Positions 9,300-18,917 of a stretch of DNA of 64,000 nt are shown here, piece after piece. Origin of the DNA: Butyrivibrio sp. VCD2006 (lineage in GTDB: Bacteria > Bacillota > Clostridia > Lachnospirales > Lachnospiraceae); contig NZ_AUIX01000021.1 of the NCBI RefSeq assembly GCF_000423925.1, positions 1 to 64,000 of the forward strand, in the 5' to 3' direction. The position numbers were made by a program, and so were the translations under genes. The notes below the pieces were generated by a model. The model saw nothing but the letters and a program-made list of their open reading frames with translations. It did no database searches and had not been told where the DNA came from. Positions within the stretch are counted from its first letter, which is position 1. Each line of letters begins with the position of its first letter.

Positions 9300-9410
9300 A
9301 AATCAATTGGTTTCTCGCATGAGGAACGATAATGTTATTACCGATACTCGGATGATGGTTACTCCAGCCGCTTCCTGGTATTCGGCAAATTGTATTTATA
9401 AAGGAGAAGA
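9300..9410 (+). promoter_or_regulatory. Structured 5' leader of rpsO (S15 autoregulation candidate)
   Basis: The roughly 120 bases between ribF and rpsO contain no ORF but have several pairings (for example CCAGCCGC...and GATACTCGG...CCGCTTCC pieces) ending just before AAAGGAG. S15 is known to repress its own mRNA through leader structures that differ between bacterial groups. A specific known class could not be assigned by eye, so this is a positional inference. Confidence 0.4.
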
Positions 9411-9413
9411 AAC

Positions 9414-9680
9414 ATGATTACAAAGGAAAAGAAGACAGAGGTTATCAATCAGTTTGCTAGAACAGCTGGCGACACAGGTTCACCGGAGGTACAGGTAGCA
9501 ATCCTTACAACACGTATTAAGGAGCTCAACGAGCACCTCAACACACATCCGAAGGATCACCACTCAAGAAGAGGTCTTCTTAAGATGGTAGGTAGAAGAC
9601 GTGCTCTTCTTGCATACCTTAAGAAGAAGGACCTTGAGAAGTATCGTAAGCTTATCGCTGATCTTGGACTCAGAAAGTAA
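9414..9680 (+). CDS. rpsO: 30S ribosomal protein S15
   Basis: The 88-residue S15 protein, which binds the 16S rRNA central domain and is an early assembly protein. The conserved stretch [22 protein letters not shown] and [22 protein letters not shown] is unmistakable. SD AAAGGAG lies before ATG 9414. It stands between ribF and pnp, the usual arrangement, with a hairpin terminator behind it. Confidence 0.98.
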   Translation: MITKEKKTEVINQFARTAGDTGSPEVQVAILTTRIKELNEHLNTHPKDHHSRRGLLKMVGRRRALLAYLKKKDLEKYRKLIADLGLRK

Positions 9681-9755
9681 TTTCCTATGGGATTGGGTGT
9701 GCCGTTTTAAACTGCCCTGCAGTAAGGAACGGCTCCCATATCCGGAGGAGAATAG

Positions 9756-9806
9756 GGCGGGGATGTCGATTAGAAATAGTCGGCTTGTTCCGCCTTGTTT
9801 TATTTT
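9756..9806 (+). terminator. Rho-independent terminator after rpsO
   Basis: GGCGG...TCGATTA and TAGTCGG...CCGCC form a long stem around a GAAA loop, followed by a T-rich run (TTGTTTTATTTTAT). Confidence 0.8.
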
Positions 9807-9844
9807 ATCATGTTAATTATTTTGGTAATTATTGATGCTGTTAT

Positions 9845-9895
9845 GCCTTCCTGCAATTTATTGGGAAGGTGTCAGCTTAGCTGACTGATGAGGGG
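9845..9895 (+). repeat. Dispersed two-hairpin repeat, copy 4 (rpsO-pnp gap)
   Basis: CCTTCC.../GGGAAGG, then GTCAGC-TTA-GCTGAC, then TGATGAGGGG. The first stem is weaker than in other copies. Confidence 0.82.
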
Positions 9896-9966
9896 CTAAT
9901 GGCATTAAATAACTAATAATTTACATATTTTAATGCGCCCGAGGATGGCGCGAGAAGGAGACTAAT

Positions 9967-12054
9967 ATGAAAACATTTTCAACAGAACTTGCCGGACGTA
10001 CTCTTACAATCGAAATCGGCAAGGTAGGAAAACAGGCTAATGGTTGTGCTTTCATGAAGTACGGCGATACAACAGTTCTTTGTACTGCTACAGCTTCAGA
10101 CAAGCCCAGGGACGGAATTGATTTCTTCCCGCTCAGTGTTGAGTACAGTGAGAAATTCTATTCTATCGGTAAGTTCCCCGGAGGATTCAACAAGCGCGAG
10201 GGTAAGCCTTCTGAGAATGCAATTCTCACAAGCCGTGTTATAGACAGACCCATGCGTCCTCTTTTCCCCAAGGATTATCGTAATGATGTAACTATTGAGA
10301 CAATGGTAATGTCTGTTGATACACAGTGCCGCCCTGAGCTTGTAGCTATGCTTGGCGCATCAGTTTCTGTATCAATTTCTGATATCCCGTTTGATGGCCC
10401 CTGCGCTATGACTCAGATCGGTCTTATCGACGGTGAGTTCGTTGTTAACCCTTCACAGGAGCAGTGGGATAAGGGCGATATGCGCCTTACAGTTGCTTCA
10501 GTTGGACAGAAGGTTATCATGATCGAGGCAGGCTGTAACGAGGTTCCTGAAGATAAGATGAAGGAAGCTATCTATCTTGCACACGATGTTAACCTTAAGC
10601 TTATCGAGTTCATCAAGGGCATCGTAGCAGAGGTTGGTAAGCCGAAGCACGAGTATGCAAGCTGCGCAGTTCCTCAGGAGCTCTTTGATGCAATCAAGGA
10701 AGTTGTTCCTCAGGAAGAGATGGAGAACGCTGTATTTACAGATGAGAAGCAGAAGAGAGAGGCAAACATCGCTGACATCACTGCTCGTCTTGAAGAGAAG
10801 TTCGCTGACAACGAGGAGTATCTTGCAATCCTTGGCGAAGCTATTTATCAGTATGAGAAGAAGACAGTACGTAAGATGATCCTTAAGGATCACAAGCGTC
10901 CTGATGGAAGAGCACTTGATCAGATCCGTCCTCTCGCTGCAGAGATCGATCTTATTCCCCGTGTACACGGAAGTGCTATGTTTACTCGTGGACAGACACA
11001 GATCTGTGACGTTACAACTCTTGCACCTCTTTCAGAGATGCAGAAGGTTGAAGGACTTGATCCTTTCGTTACAGGTAAGAGATATATTCACCAGTACAAC
11101 TTCCCTGCTTATTCAGTAGGTGAGACAAAGGTTTCAAGAGGACCCGGACGTCGTGAGATCGGTCACGGTGCACTTGCAGAGAGAGCACTTCTCCCTGTAC
11201 TTCCTTCAGAGGAAGAGTTCCCTTACGCAATCCGTTGCGTATCCGAGACTTTTGAGAGTAACGGTTCAACATCAATGGCTTCCACATGTGCATCTTGTAT
11301 GTCACTTATGGCAGCAGGTGTTCCGATCAAGAAGATGGTTGCAGGTATCAGCTGTGGTCTTGTAACAGGCGATACAGATGATGATTTCGTAGTACTTACA
11401 GATATTCAGGGTCTTGAGGACTTCTTCGGAGATATGGACTTCAAGGTAACAGGTACTAAGGAAGGTATCACAGCTATCCAGATGGATATCAAGATCCATG
11501 GTCTTACAAAGGCAATCGTAGAGCAGGCTATTTCTCAGTGTCGCGAAGCTCGTCTCTTCATCATGGATGAGTGCATGAGCAAGGCAATTGCTGAGCCTCG
11601 TAAGGAGGTTAGCCAGTACGCTCCTAAGATCATCTCTATCGAGATTGATCCTGATAAGATTGGTGATGTTGTTGGTCAGAGAGGTAAGACAATCAACGAG
11701 ATCATCGACCGCACAGGCGTTAAGATCGACATCACAGATGATGGTAAGGTAAGCATCTGCGGCGAAGATAAGGATAAGATGCAGCAGGCTATCGATATGA
11801 TCAACATCATTACAACTGATTTTGAGAAGGGCCAGATCTTCACAGGTAAAGTTGTAAGCATTAAGGAATTCGGTGCATTCGTTGAGTTTGCTCCCGGAAA
11901 AGAAGGAATGGTTCACATCAGCAAGATCGCTAACGAGCGTATCGACCATGTAGAGGATGTTCTTACACTTGGCGACGAAGTTAAGGTTGTTTGCCTTGGT
12001 AAGGATCGTATGGGCAGAATCAGCTTCTCTATGAAGGATGTAGCTCAGAAGTAA
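9967..12054 (+). CDS. pnp: Polyribonucleotide nucleotidyltransferase (PNPase)
   Basis: A 3'-5' phosphorolytic exoribonuclease of mRNA decay. Two RNase PH domains are visible (residues about 1-210 and 310-540, including GFNKREGKPSENAILTSRVIDRPMRPLFP and the second-domain stretch around HGSAMFTRGQTQ). A KH domain (IGDVVGQRGKTINEIIDRTGVKIDI) and a C-terminal S1 domain (GKVVSIKEFGAFVEFAPGKEGMVHISK) follow. The length of 695 residues is standard. SD GAAGGAG precedes ATG 9967. Position after rpsO is conserved. Confidence 0.98.
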   Translation: MKTFSTELAGRTLTIEIGKVGKQANGCAFMKYGDTTVLCTATASDKPRDGIDFFPLSVEYSEKFYSIGKFPGGFNKREGKPSENAILTSRVIDRPMRPLFPKDYRNDVTIETMVMSVDTQCRPELVAMLGASVSVSISDIPFDGPCAMTQIGLIDGEFVVNPSQEQWDKGDMRLTVASVGQKVIMIEAGCNEVPEDKMKEAIYLAHDVNLKLIEFIKGIVAEVGKPKHEYASCAVPQELFDAIKEVVPQEEMENAVFTDEKQKREANIADITARLEEKFADNEEYLAILGEAIYQYEKKTVRKMILKDHKRPDGRALDQIRPLAAEIDLIPRVHGSAMFTRGQTQICDVTTLAPLSEMQKVEGLDPFVTGKRYIHQYNFPAYSVGETKVSRGPGRREIGHGALAERALLPVLPSEEEFPYAIRCVSETFESNGSTSMASTCASCMSLMAAGVPIKKMVAGISCGLVTGDTDDDFVVLTDIQGLEDFFGDMDFKVTGTKEGITAIQMDIKIHGLTKAIVEQAISQCREARLFIMDECMSKAIAEPRKEVSQYAPKIISIEIDPDKIGDVVGQRGKTINEIIDRTGVKIDITDDGKVSICGEDKDKMQQAIDMINIITTDFEKGQIFTGKVVSIKEFGAFVEFAPGKEGMVHISKIANERIDHVEDVLTLGDEVKVVCLGKDRMGRISFSMKDVAQK

Positions 12055-12066
12055 TTATTTTGCTTG

Positions 12067-12112
12067 CCTTCTCCCTGTGGGAGAAGGTGTCAGCTCTGCT
12101 GACGGATGAGGG
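12067..12112 (+). repeat. Dispersed two-hairpin repeat, copy 5 (pnp-deoB gap)
   Basis: CCTTCTCCC.../GGGAGAAGG, GTCAGC-TCT-GCTGAC, GGATGAGGG; immediately followed by the pnp terminator. Confidence 0.88.
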
Positions 12113-12128
12113 CAAATTATGGTAAAAT

Positions 12129-12160
12129 AAAGGGGATGCGAGACTTCGCGTCCCCTTATT
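12129..12160 (+). terminator. Rho-independent terminator after pnp
   Basis: AAGGGGA TGCGA and TCGCG TCCCCTT form a 12-bp stem with one G-T pair, followed by ATT. It separates pnp from deoB. Confidence 0.7.
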
Positions 12161-12196
12161 CAATTAATAGATTTTATTCCTAGGAGGTAAACTTTT

Positions 12197-13348
12197 ATGG
12201 GAAGAATTTTTTTGATAGTTTTAGATAGTTTTGGCATTGGCGAGGAACCGGATGCAGCTGAGTATGGTGATTTTGACGTAAACACAATCAGAGCCTGCGC
12301 AACAAGTAAGTTCTTTGATATGCCGAATATGGGTGCTATGGGACTTTTTAACATTGATGGTGTTGACTGCAGACCTGCAGTACCTGCTCCCACAGCCGGC
12401 TTTGCAAGATGCCAGGAGGCAAGTAAGGATAAGGACACCACAATTGGTCACTGGGAGATTGCAGGTGTGATTTCACCTAAGCCCATGCCCAAGTTCCCTA
12501 ATGGATTCCCGCAGGAATTCCTTGATGCATTTTCCAAGAGAGTTGGTAGAGGCGTTATCTGCAACAAGCCTTATTCCGGAACTCAGGTAATTAACGATTA
12601 TGGCGATGAGCATGTGAAAACCGGAGACCTTATCGTATACACATCTGCAGATAGCGTATTCCAGATCGCAGCTCACGAGGATGTGGTTCCGCTTGAGACT
12701 CTCTATGAGTACTGCCATATTGCAAGAGAGATGCTTCAGGGCGACCTTGGAGTTGGCCGTGTAATTGCAAGACCCTTCGTAGGATCAAACGGCAACTACA
12801 CAAGAACACCTCATAGACATGACTATTCACTTGAGCCTCCGAAGACTACAATGCTTGATCAGCTCAAGGCTGCAGGCAAGGACGTTCTCGGAGTAGGCAA
12901 GATTCGCGATATCTTTGAAGGAAAAGGACTTACAGAATTCGTATTTACAGAGGGTAACGCTGACGGAATAGATAAGACACTTGCTTACATGGATAAAGAT
13001 TTTGACGGACTTTGCTTCGTTAACCTTGTTGATTTCGATATGCTTTATGGACACAGAAGAGATATCGACGGCTATGCAAAGGCACTTAACTATTTCGATA
13101 CCAAGCTTCCTGAGATGGTAGCTAAGCTTAAGGATGATGACATCATCATGATGACTGCAGATCACGGCTGTGATCCCAGCTATCAGAAGACTACAGACCA
13201 CACAAGAGAGTATATTCCTTTCATCATGTATGGTAAGAATGTAAAACCCGGTAACCGCGGAACCAGAAGCACATTTGCGGATATCGGTGCAACGGTTCTT
13301 GATTACTTCGGAATTAAGCCTGAGTTTGAAGGAACTTCAATGCTATAA
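12197..13348 (+). CDS. deoB: Phosphopentomutase
   Basis: Interconverts (deoxy)ribose 1-phosphate and 5-phosphate in nucleoside salvage. The alkaline-phosphatase-like fold is recognisable from GRIFLIVLDSFGIGEEPDA (metal-ligand Asp), TTIGHWE (the phosphorylated Thr region), and the C-terminal metal site TADHGCDPSYQKTTDHTREYIPF. The length of 383 residues is normal. SD TAGGAGG precedes ATG 12197. It stands as its own unit between two terminator-like hairpins. Confidence 0.96.
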   Translation: MGRIFLIVLDSFGIGEEPDAAEYGDFDVNTIRACATSKFFDMPNMGAMGLFNIDGVDCRPAVPAPTAGFARCQEASKDKDTTIGHWEIAGVISPKPMPKFPNGFPQEFLDAFSKRVGRGVICNKPYSGTQVINDYGDEHVKTGDLIVYTSADSVFQIAAHEDVVPLETLYEYCHIAREMLQGDLGVGRVIARPFVGSNGNYTRTPHRHDYSLEPPKTTMLDQLKAAGKDVLGVGKIRDIFEGKGLTEFVFTEGNADGIDKTLAYMDKDFDGLCFVNLVDFDMLYGHRRDIDGYAKALNYFDTKLPEMVAKLKDDDIIMMTADHGCDPSYQKTTDHTREYIPFIMYGKNVKPGNRGTRSTFADIGATVLDYFGIKPEFEGTSML

Positions 13349-13404
13349 TTTTGTGGTAAAGAATATAAAAGAATATAAAACAAATCGGCAACTGATATAA
13401 TAAT

Positions 13405-13530
13405 TGACTTTATGCGCACCTTTTCATAAAATAGGAAGGGTGCGCTTACTTTTGCGCAGCTCGCAGTTAGGTATTTAATTGCTTCGCAATACTGCTCGCG
13501 CGCTGGAATTTCGCAAGTGAAATTCTATTC
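13405..13530 (+). repeat. Cluster of three hairpins in the deoB-prfC gap
   Basis: GCGCACC...GGGTGCGC (about 13413-13444) is probably the deoB terminator. Two further stems follow: ATTGC-TTC-GCAAT near 13479-13491 and GAATTTC...GAAATTC at about 13506-13525. No ORF was supported in this 223-base gap. Confidence 0.55.
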
Positions 13531-13571
13531 CATGCGCAATGTTTTTGTAGAGTTTTTCAGAAAGGTTCAAA

Positions 13572-15173
13572 ATGAGTAACAACCAGATTACAGAAGAAAT
13601 CAATAAGAGACGTACTTTTGCGATTATATCTCACCCTGATGCAGGTAAGACTACACTTACTGAGAAGTTCCTTCTCTATGGTGGAGCTATCAACCTTGCA
13701 GGTTCCGTTAAGGGTAAGGCAACAGCAAGACATGCTGTATCTGACTGGATGGAGATAGAGAAGCAGAGAGGTATTTCAGTTACTTCTTCAGTACTTCAGT
13801 TTAACTTTGAGGATTGCTGTATCAATATCCTTGATACACCCGGACACCAGGATTTCTCAGAGGATACATATAGAACACTTATGGCTGCTGATTCTGCGGT
13901 CATGGTAATTGACGCAAGTAAGGGTGTTGAGCCCCAGACCAAGAAGCTTTTCAAGGTCTGCACAATGAGACATATTCCGATCTTTACATTTATCAACAAG
14001 CTCGACAGAGATGCTATGGATACCTACGAGCTTCTTGATGATATCGAGGATCACCTTGGAATCGCTACATGCCCCATGAATCTGCCTATCGGTTCAGGTA
14101 AGAACTTTAAGGGAATCTACGACAGAAGAAAGAAGCATGTAGTTACCTTCCAGGATACAATGAAGGGAACAAAGGAAGGTACTGAGACTATCATTCCCAT
14201 GGATGACAGAGATCAGCTTATTTCCACCATCGGAGAGGAAGCCCTTGAGAATCTTGAGGGTGAGATCGAGCTTATGGATGGAGCAGGTGCTGAGTTCAAC
14301 CTCGATGAGGTTAGAGCAGGTAAGCTTACACCTGTATTCTTTGGTTCTGCACTTCAGAACTTTGGTGTTGAGCTTTTCCTTCATAACTTCCTTAAGATGG
14401 CTACTCCGCCAAGTGGAAGAGCTGATTCAGAGGGACAGGTTATTGATCCTCTTGATCACGAGTTTACAGCGTTTGTCTTCAAGATTCAGGCTAACATGAA
14501 CAAGGCTCACAGAGACCGTGTTGCTTTCATGAGAATCTGTTCCGGAAGATATGATGCAGATAAGGAAGTTAAGCATGTTCAGTCAGGAAAAGTTTTCAGA
14601 CTTTCACAGCCTCAGCAGCTTATGGCTGATGAGCGTAAGATATTAAGCGAGGCCTATGCAGGCGACATTATGGGTGTATTCGATCCCGGTATTTTCTCAA
14701 TCGGTGATACCGTATGTATGCCTAAGGATGCTGTTAAATACGAGGGAATTCCGACCTTCGCTCCTGAGCATTTTGCAAGGGTAAGACAGGTCGATACCAT
14801 GAAGCGTAAGCAGTTTGTTAAAGGTATCGAGCAGATTGCGCAGGAAGGTGCTATCCAGATTTTCCAGGAATTTAACATGGGAATGGAGGAAATCATCGTA
14901 GGCGTTGTCGGCGTACTTCAGTTTGATGTACTTAAATTCAGACTTCAGAGTGAGTATAATGTTGAGATTATCCTTGAGACACTGCCTTATGAGTACATCC
15001 GTTGGGTTGATAATGAGGATGTAGATATGAATTCTCTTGTAGGCACATCTGACATGAAGAAGATTAAGGATATGAACGGCAGACCGCTGCTTATCTTTGT
15101 AAATGAGTGGAGCCCTCAGATGGTTCTTGACAGAAATAAAGGACTTTCACTTAGCGAATTCAAAAAGAACTAA
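13572..15173 (+). CDS. prfC: Peptide chain release factor 3
   Basis: RF3 is a GTPase that recycles RF1/RF2 from the ribosome. Its G domain shows SHPDAGKTTLTEKFLLYGGAI (G1), the RF3-typical SVTSSVLQF switch I segment, DTPGHQDFSEDTYRTL (G3) and NKLDRDA (G4). The length of 533 residues fits RF3 rather than EF-G. SD AAAGG precedes ATG 13572. It follows deoB and appears to be monocistronic. Confidence 0.96.
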   Translation: MSNNQITEEINKRRTFAIISHPDAGKTTLTEKFLLYGGAINLAGSVKGKATARHAVSDWMEIEKQRGISVTSSVLQFNFEDCCINILDTPGHQDFSEDTYRTLMAADSAVMVIDASKGVEPQTKKLFKVCTMRHIPIFTFINKLDRDAMDTYELLDDIEDHLGIATCPMNLPIGSGKNFKGIYDRRKKHVVTFQDTMKGTKEGTETIIPMDDRDQLISTIGEEALENLEGEIELMDGAGAEFNLDEVRAGKLTPVFFGSALQNFGVELFLHNFLKMATPPSGRADSEGQVIDPLDHEFTAFVFKIQANMNKAHRDRVAFMRICSGRYDADKEVKHVQSGKVFRLSQPQQLMADERKILSEAYAGDIMGVFDPGIFSIGDTVCMPKDAVKYEGIPTFAPEHFARVRQVDTMKRKQFVKGIEQIAQEGAIQIFQEFNMGMEEIIVGVVGVLQFDVLKFRLQSEYNVEIILETLPYEYIRWVDNEDVDMNSLVGTSDMKKIKDMNGRPLLIFVNEWSPQMVLDRNKGLSLSEFKKN

Positions 15174-15251
15174 AACGAAAAAGAGATTATAGTTAAACTA
15201 TATACTGATTGTGGTATAATGATAAAATAAAGCTGATAATCAGGAGATAGT

Positions 15252-16952
15252 ATGAGCATGAGAAGAGACAGATGTTTTAAAAACTTAATAGGGAAAGCAT
15301 CTGTCTTTTTTGCATCCTTTTTTATGGCAGCTGTTTTGGCAGGATGTGAGGGTGATGCCGTATCTGAGTTTTTTAAAAATAATAATCTGATGAACTCGGA
15401 TGATACCTTCGGATTCGCGAAGGATAAAAAAGAAAATGATGATAGCGATAAAGCCGATGAAGAGAATACAGAAGGCTTTGAGCAAAGCAATGATACAATC
15501 ACCGCGGCAGATATTGAAGCAAATGCCGGATTTAATCAAGAAACATCGGATGCAGGAGATTTTGAGGGAGACTCTTCGAATTCAGGTGAATCTGATTCAG
15601 AGAATGATAATAGTGGAAATGCTGCTACTGAGAATTCTGATTCAGTCGCTTTTAATGCAGATGGTTCCGATTCAGGTAATTCCGGACTGGGAGCTTCAGA
15701 TGCAGAGGGAGACGATTCTTCCCATTCAGGAACTTTTGATCCCGATAAAGTAAATAAGGCAATTGATGATCTGATTTCCGAGATAGAAAGAGAGACCGGA
15801 AGAACAGGCCGCCGCAGGGATGTTGAAGAAAATGACGGTGGTCAGGGGGATGATTCCACAACTTATTTCAGTGATACATTCCAGCAGGCACAAAAAGAAG
15901 CACTGGGATTATCTATTGTAGATATTGAAGGGCTAAAGCGAAGTCAGCAGGGTAAGTACGCCTTCGAGCATCTTACAGATGAGGGGAAGACTCTGTATGT
16001 AGAGATCATGCGAATAATCGAAAAGCGTGCAGAGGATATAGTTGTATCCACGCTTGACGAGGAAGTGCTTGATGTTGTCTGCCAGTTTGTACTTGCTGAT
16101 CATCCCGAATTTTTCTACATGGATGGATATACATATACCCGTTACACGGTTGCAGGTGTATTAAAGAAAATTTCTTTTACAGGTAACTATATTTACGGTC
16201 CTGAGGAAATTGCAGCGAGACAGCAGAAGATTGATGCTTATGTTAATACCTGTCTTGCAGGGGCACCGCTATATGACGATGACTATGCCAAGGTCAAGTA
16301 TGTGTATGATTATCTGATTTCAAATACAGAGTATGATGCAGAGGCGCCTGACAATCAGAATATCTGCTCAGTCTTTTTATATGGAAAATCAGTTTGCCAG
16401 GGCTATGCAAAGGCCACTCAGTATCTGCTTAATAAGATTGGCGTTCCAACCACTATGGTCACAGGAAAGGTGAATGGTGTGGGGCATGCATGGAATCTGG
16501 TCTATGCTGATGGTGAATACACATATGTGGATACCACATGGGGAGATTCATCATATCAGAAATATGAGAGCGGAGGAGCTGAGTCGCAAAAGCTCCCGCT
16601 TATTAACTATACTTATCTTTGCTGCACGACACAGGATATCAGCAGAACACATACTATAGCTGAAACTCTGCCTATGCCTGATTGCACCTCTATGAGGAAT
16701 AATTACTATGTAAGGGAAGGCGAGTACTTTACTGAAAATGATATGAATGCTCTCGGCAGTCTTTTTTCACGAAGATATGCTGATGGCAGCAATAATGTCA
16801 CTATAAAGTGCAGCACCAGAGCTGTGTATGATGAATTTATCAAAAGACTCATAACAGATCAGGAGGTCTTTGGTTACATCGAAGGATCAAACAATACAGT
16901 TTCATATACGACCTTTGATGAGCAGTATATTTTGATAATCTGGCTATATTAG
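15252..16952 (+). CDS. Transglutaminase-like lipoprotein with a Ser/Asp/Asn/Glu-rich spacer
   Basis: A 566-residue predicted lipoprotein. The N-terminus has a signal segment (ASFFMAAVLAGC, lipobox LAGC near residue 33). About 150 residues of low-complexity, acidic Ser/Asp/Gly-rich sequence follow, probably a flexible cell-surface spacer. The C-terminal half is a transglutaminase-like domain with the triad context YGKSVCQGYAKATQYLL (Cys), GHAWNLV (His) and YVDTTWGDSSY (Asp). Relatives are often cell-wall or peptide-processing enzymes; the substrate is unknown. SD CAGGAG precedes ATG 15252, and a second ATG six bases on is possible. Confidence 0.85.
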   Translation: MSMRRDRCFKNLIGKASVFFASFFMAAVLAGCEGDAVSEFFKNNNLMNSDDTFGFAKDKKENDDSDKADEENTEGFEQSNDTITAADIEANAGFNQETSDAGDFEGDSSNSGESDSENDNSGNAATENSDSVAFNADGSDSGNSGLGASDAEGDDSSHSGTFDPDKVNKAIDDLISEIERETGRTGRRRDVEENDGGQGDDSTTYFSDTFQQAQKEALGLSIVDIEGLKRSQQGKYAFEHLTDEGKTLYVEIMRIIEKRAEDIVVSTLDEEVLDVVCQFVLADHPEFFYMDGYTYTRYTVAGVLKKISFTGNYIYGPEEIAARQQKIDAYVNTCLAGAPLYDDDYAKVKYVYDYLISNTEYDAEAPDNQNICSVFLYGKSVCQGYAKATQYLLNKIGVPTTMVTGKVNGVGHAWNLVYADGEYTYVDTTWGDSSYQKYESGGAESQKLPLINYTYLCCTTQDISRTHTIAETLPMPDCTSMRNNYYVREGEYFTENDMNALGSLFSRRYADGSNNVTIKCSTRAVYDEFIKRLITDQEVFGYIEGSNNTVSYTTFDEQYILIIWLY

Positions 16953-17095
16953 GGCCTTTCAATTTACTGGACAATTCCTTGCTCATGACCTTTTGGGGTG
17001 GTAAAATTGTTTCATTCGGTAATGATTATTTTGAAATAAAAGTTCACGGAATAATATTTACCGGGTAACAATTCAATCACCAAGGAGGAAATGGC

Positions 17096-18283
17096 ATGTT
17101 AGATTTTACTGGTTTCATGACAGGCGTATTTGGGGGCCTGGGAAAAGTGATCGTGGCGCTGATTATTCTGCTTATAGCCTACATCGTAGCCTCCATCGTC
17201 AAAACTCTCATCATTAAATTGATGACACACACAAAGCTCGGCTTCATCGTTTCAAGGGCAGATGGTCCGAGACCCGGAGTGACCATTACTTACATCAGTA
17301 AGCTGGTTTACTTCCTTGTATTCTTACTCTTTGTTCCCAGCATCTTCAATACACTGGGAATCGACAGTGTTACAACTCCCGTTATGGGACTTCTTAACAC
17401 CATCTGGGGCTATGTACCCAGCATTCTTGCCGCAGTAATTGTTATCTTTGTCGGCAATCTCATTGCTTCAACTGTTAGAACACTTCTCGTTCCTGTATTT
17501 GCAAGACTGAAGGTTGATGAACTCCAGTCAAAGGCAGGCATTGAAGTTAAGGATTCTGCTAAGCTTTCATACACACTTGCTTATATCGTGTATGTTCTTA
17601 TCATGATTCCTGTATTCATCGTAGCACTTAACGTTCTGAAAATTGATGCGATCACTGCACCTGCTGTAGGTATGCTCACTATCGTGATCGAGTATATTCC
17701 TCGTATCATCGTAGGCTGCCTTGTAGTATTTGTTGGTTATCTCATCGGTAAATTTGTTGGCCAGATCATTACTCAGCTCCTTGCTTCAACAGGTGTTGAT
17801 AAGAAGCTCACTGATGCAACAGAGGGAAAGACAGAAAAATTCGTACTTTCAAAGGTTACAGGCACTGTTGTGCAGGTTGTGATCAACATTATCTTCATCG
17901 TTCAGGGCTTTGCTGTAGTAGACTTAAAGCTCCTTACAGATATCGGTGCTGCAGTTATTGGTTACATGCCTAAGGCTCTTGCAGCTGTTATCGTTCTTAC
18001 ACTTACATATTTTGCAGCAATCCTTGCAGAGAAGGCTCTTAAGAAGAACGGTATGGATGGCTATGCACTTGTTTCAAAGGCTGTTATCTTTGTGATCGGT
18101 GTATTCATGGTTCTTAATCAGCTCGGAATTGCAACAACAATCGTTAACTCAGCATTCATCATCATTGTTGCAGCTATCGCTATTGCATTTGCAATCTCCT
18201 TCGGTATCGGCGGAAAAGCTTTCGCAACCAAGCAGCTCGACAAGCTCGACAAGTACATTGACGATAATAGCAAGAAGAACTAA
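17096..18283 (+). CDS. Mechanosensitive-channel-like membrane protein with TM-helix repeats
   Basis: A 395-residue integral membrane protein with three similar modules, each a glycine-rich helix such as YVPSILAAVIVIFVGNLIAS, YIPRIIVGCLVVFVGYLIGK or YMPKALAAVIVLTLTYFAAI. This is the conserved TM helix repeat of MscS-related CmpX-type proteins. A typical MscS beta-domain is not obvious after the last helices, so gating activity is inferred, not shown. SD AAGGAGG precedes ATG 17096. It is followed by a strong terminator and is probably monocistronic. Confidence 0.8.
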   Translation: MLDFTGFMTGVFGGLGKVIVALIILLIAYIVASIVKTLIIKLMTHTKLGFIVSRADGPRPGVTITYISKLVYFLVFLLFVPSIFNTLGIDSVTTPVMGLLNTIWGYVPSILAAVIVIFVGNLIASTVRTLLVPVFARLKVDELQSKAGIEVKDSAKLSYTLAYIVYVLIMIPVFIVALNVLKIDAITAPAVGMLTIVIEYIPRIIVGCLVVFVGYLIGKFVGQIITQLLASTGVDKKLTDATEGKTEKFVLSKVTGTVVQVVINIIFIVQGFAVVDLKLLTDIGAAVIGYMPKALAAVIVLTLTYFAAILAEKALKKNGMDGYALVSKAVIFVIGVFMVLNQLGIATTIVNSAFIIIVAAIAIAFAISFGIGGKAFATKQLDKLDKYIDDNSKKN

Positions 18284-18355
18284 ATAAAATACGGCGCTTG
18301 GCTTATGTATGCATAATTGCATGTTTTCGGCTGCGCAGTGATTTTTAAAATTTCA

Positions 18356-18416
18356 AAAGCCCGGAAATGCTTCCCTTCGACGTTGCTCAAAGCGGTCAGC
18401 ATTTCCGGGCTTTTTC
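18356..18416 (+). terminator. Strong hairpin terminator after the channel-like gene
   Basis: AAAGCCCGGAAATGC (18356-18370) and GCATTTCCGGGCTTT (18399-18413) pair perfectly over 15 bases and end in TTTTT. The loop is 28 bases. Confidence 0.88.
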
Positions 18417-18636
18417 AATTAAAAAATCATACTGCTCGCTGAGAACATTGCAATTCCGCATACATGGGCTAAGCGCCTTAGCTATTCAGCTCCTCTTGCC
18501 GTCCTGTCGATGTAGCTTGTCACTAATTCGCCGAGCTGCTCCGCCACACCCATCCATGCGTGAATCAAGGAGCCCACCACGTTACGGGCCACCTTCGCCA
18601 AACCACGCTCGCATACTTTTTGGCAATGAATAACCA
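18417..18636. other. Gene-poor stretch with locally higher GC; no supported gene
   Basis: The part at about 18480-18620 is noticeably GC-richer than its neighbours. On the minus strand an open frame runs through 18685-18482 and ends in VGSLIHAWMGVAEQLGELVTSYIDR; it has no recognisable family and no clear ribosome binding site. It may be a decayed coding fragment or part of a structured RNA. Confidence 0.3.
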
Positions 18637-18832
18637 GCGGGGTAGGATATGCCTGTGGGGAGTGGGGACTCGTGATTTTGAGCATAGATTTTAGTTATGC
18701 TCACATAGCAGCTTTTAACTTTCATGCGAGATATATCGAGCATGAAATATCAAAAAAAGCTGCGTGAGCTTTACTAAAATCATGCGAACAAATATCGAGG
18801 CCAAACTCCCCACAGGCATATAACACCCCCGC
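18637..18832. repeat. 196-bp nested inverted repeat (MITE-like or structured RNA)
   Basis: Outer arms of about 25 bases (18637-18662 and 18807-18832) share GCGGGG and the 15-base ATATGCCTGTGGGGAG in inverted orientation. Inside, four further arm pairs nest in order: GATTTTAGT/ACTAAAATC (18687-18695, 18773-18781), GCTCAC/GTGAGC, CAGCTTTT/AAAAGCTG (18709-18716, 18755-18762), and TTTCATGC/GCATGAAA (18720-18727, 18740-18747). The whole element can form one long cruciform or RNA hairpin. No ORF lies within. Confidence 0.75.
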
Positions 18833-18917
18833 GTCCCTTATGGGTATAAAAAGTTGCCGAGTCCCGTGGTTTCTTGTATAATTATAAGGATTTCAGTATG
18901 AAAGGAACGTGATTATT

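Noticed and set aside
18482..18685. 67-codon minus-strand frame in the GC-richer tract
   Set aside because: The C-terminal half looks protein-like, but there is no clear start signal or known family and the region is highly structured; kept only as an unexplained tract.
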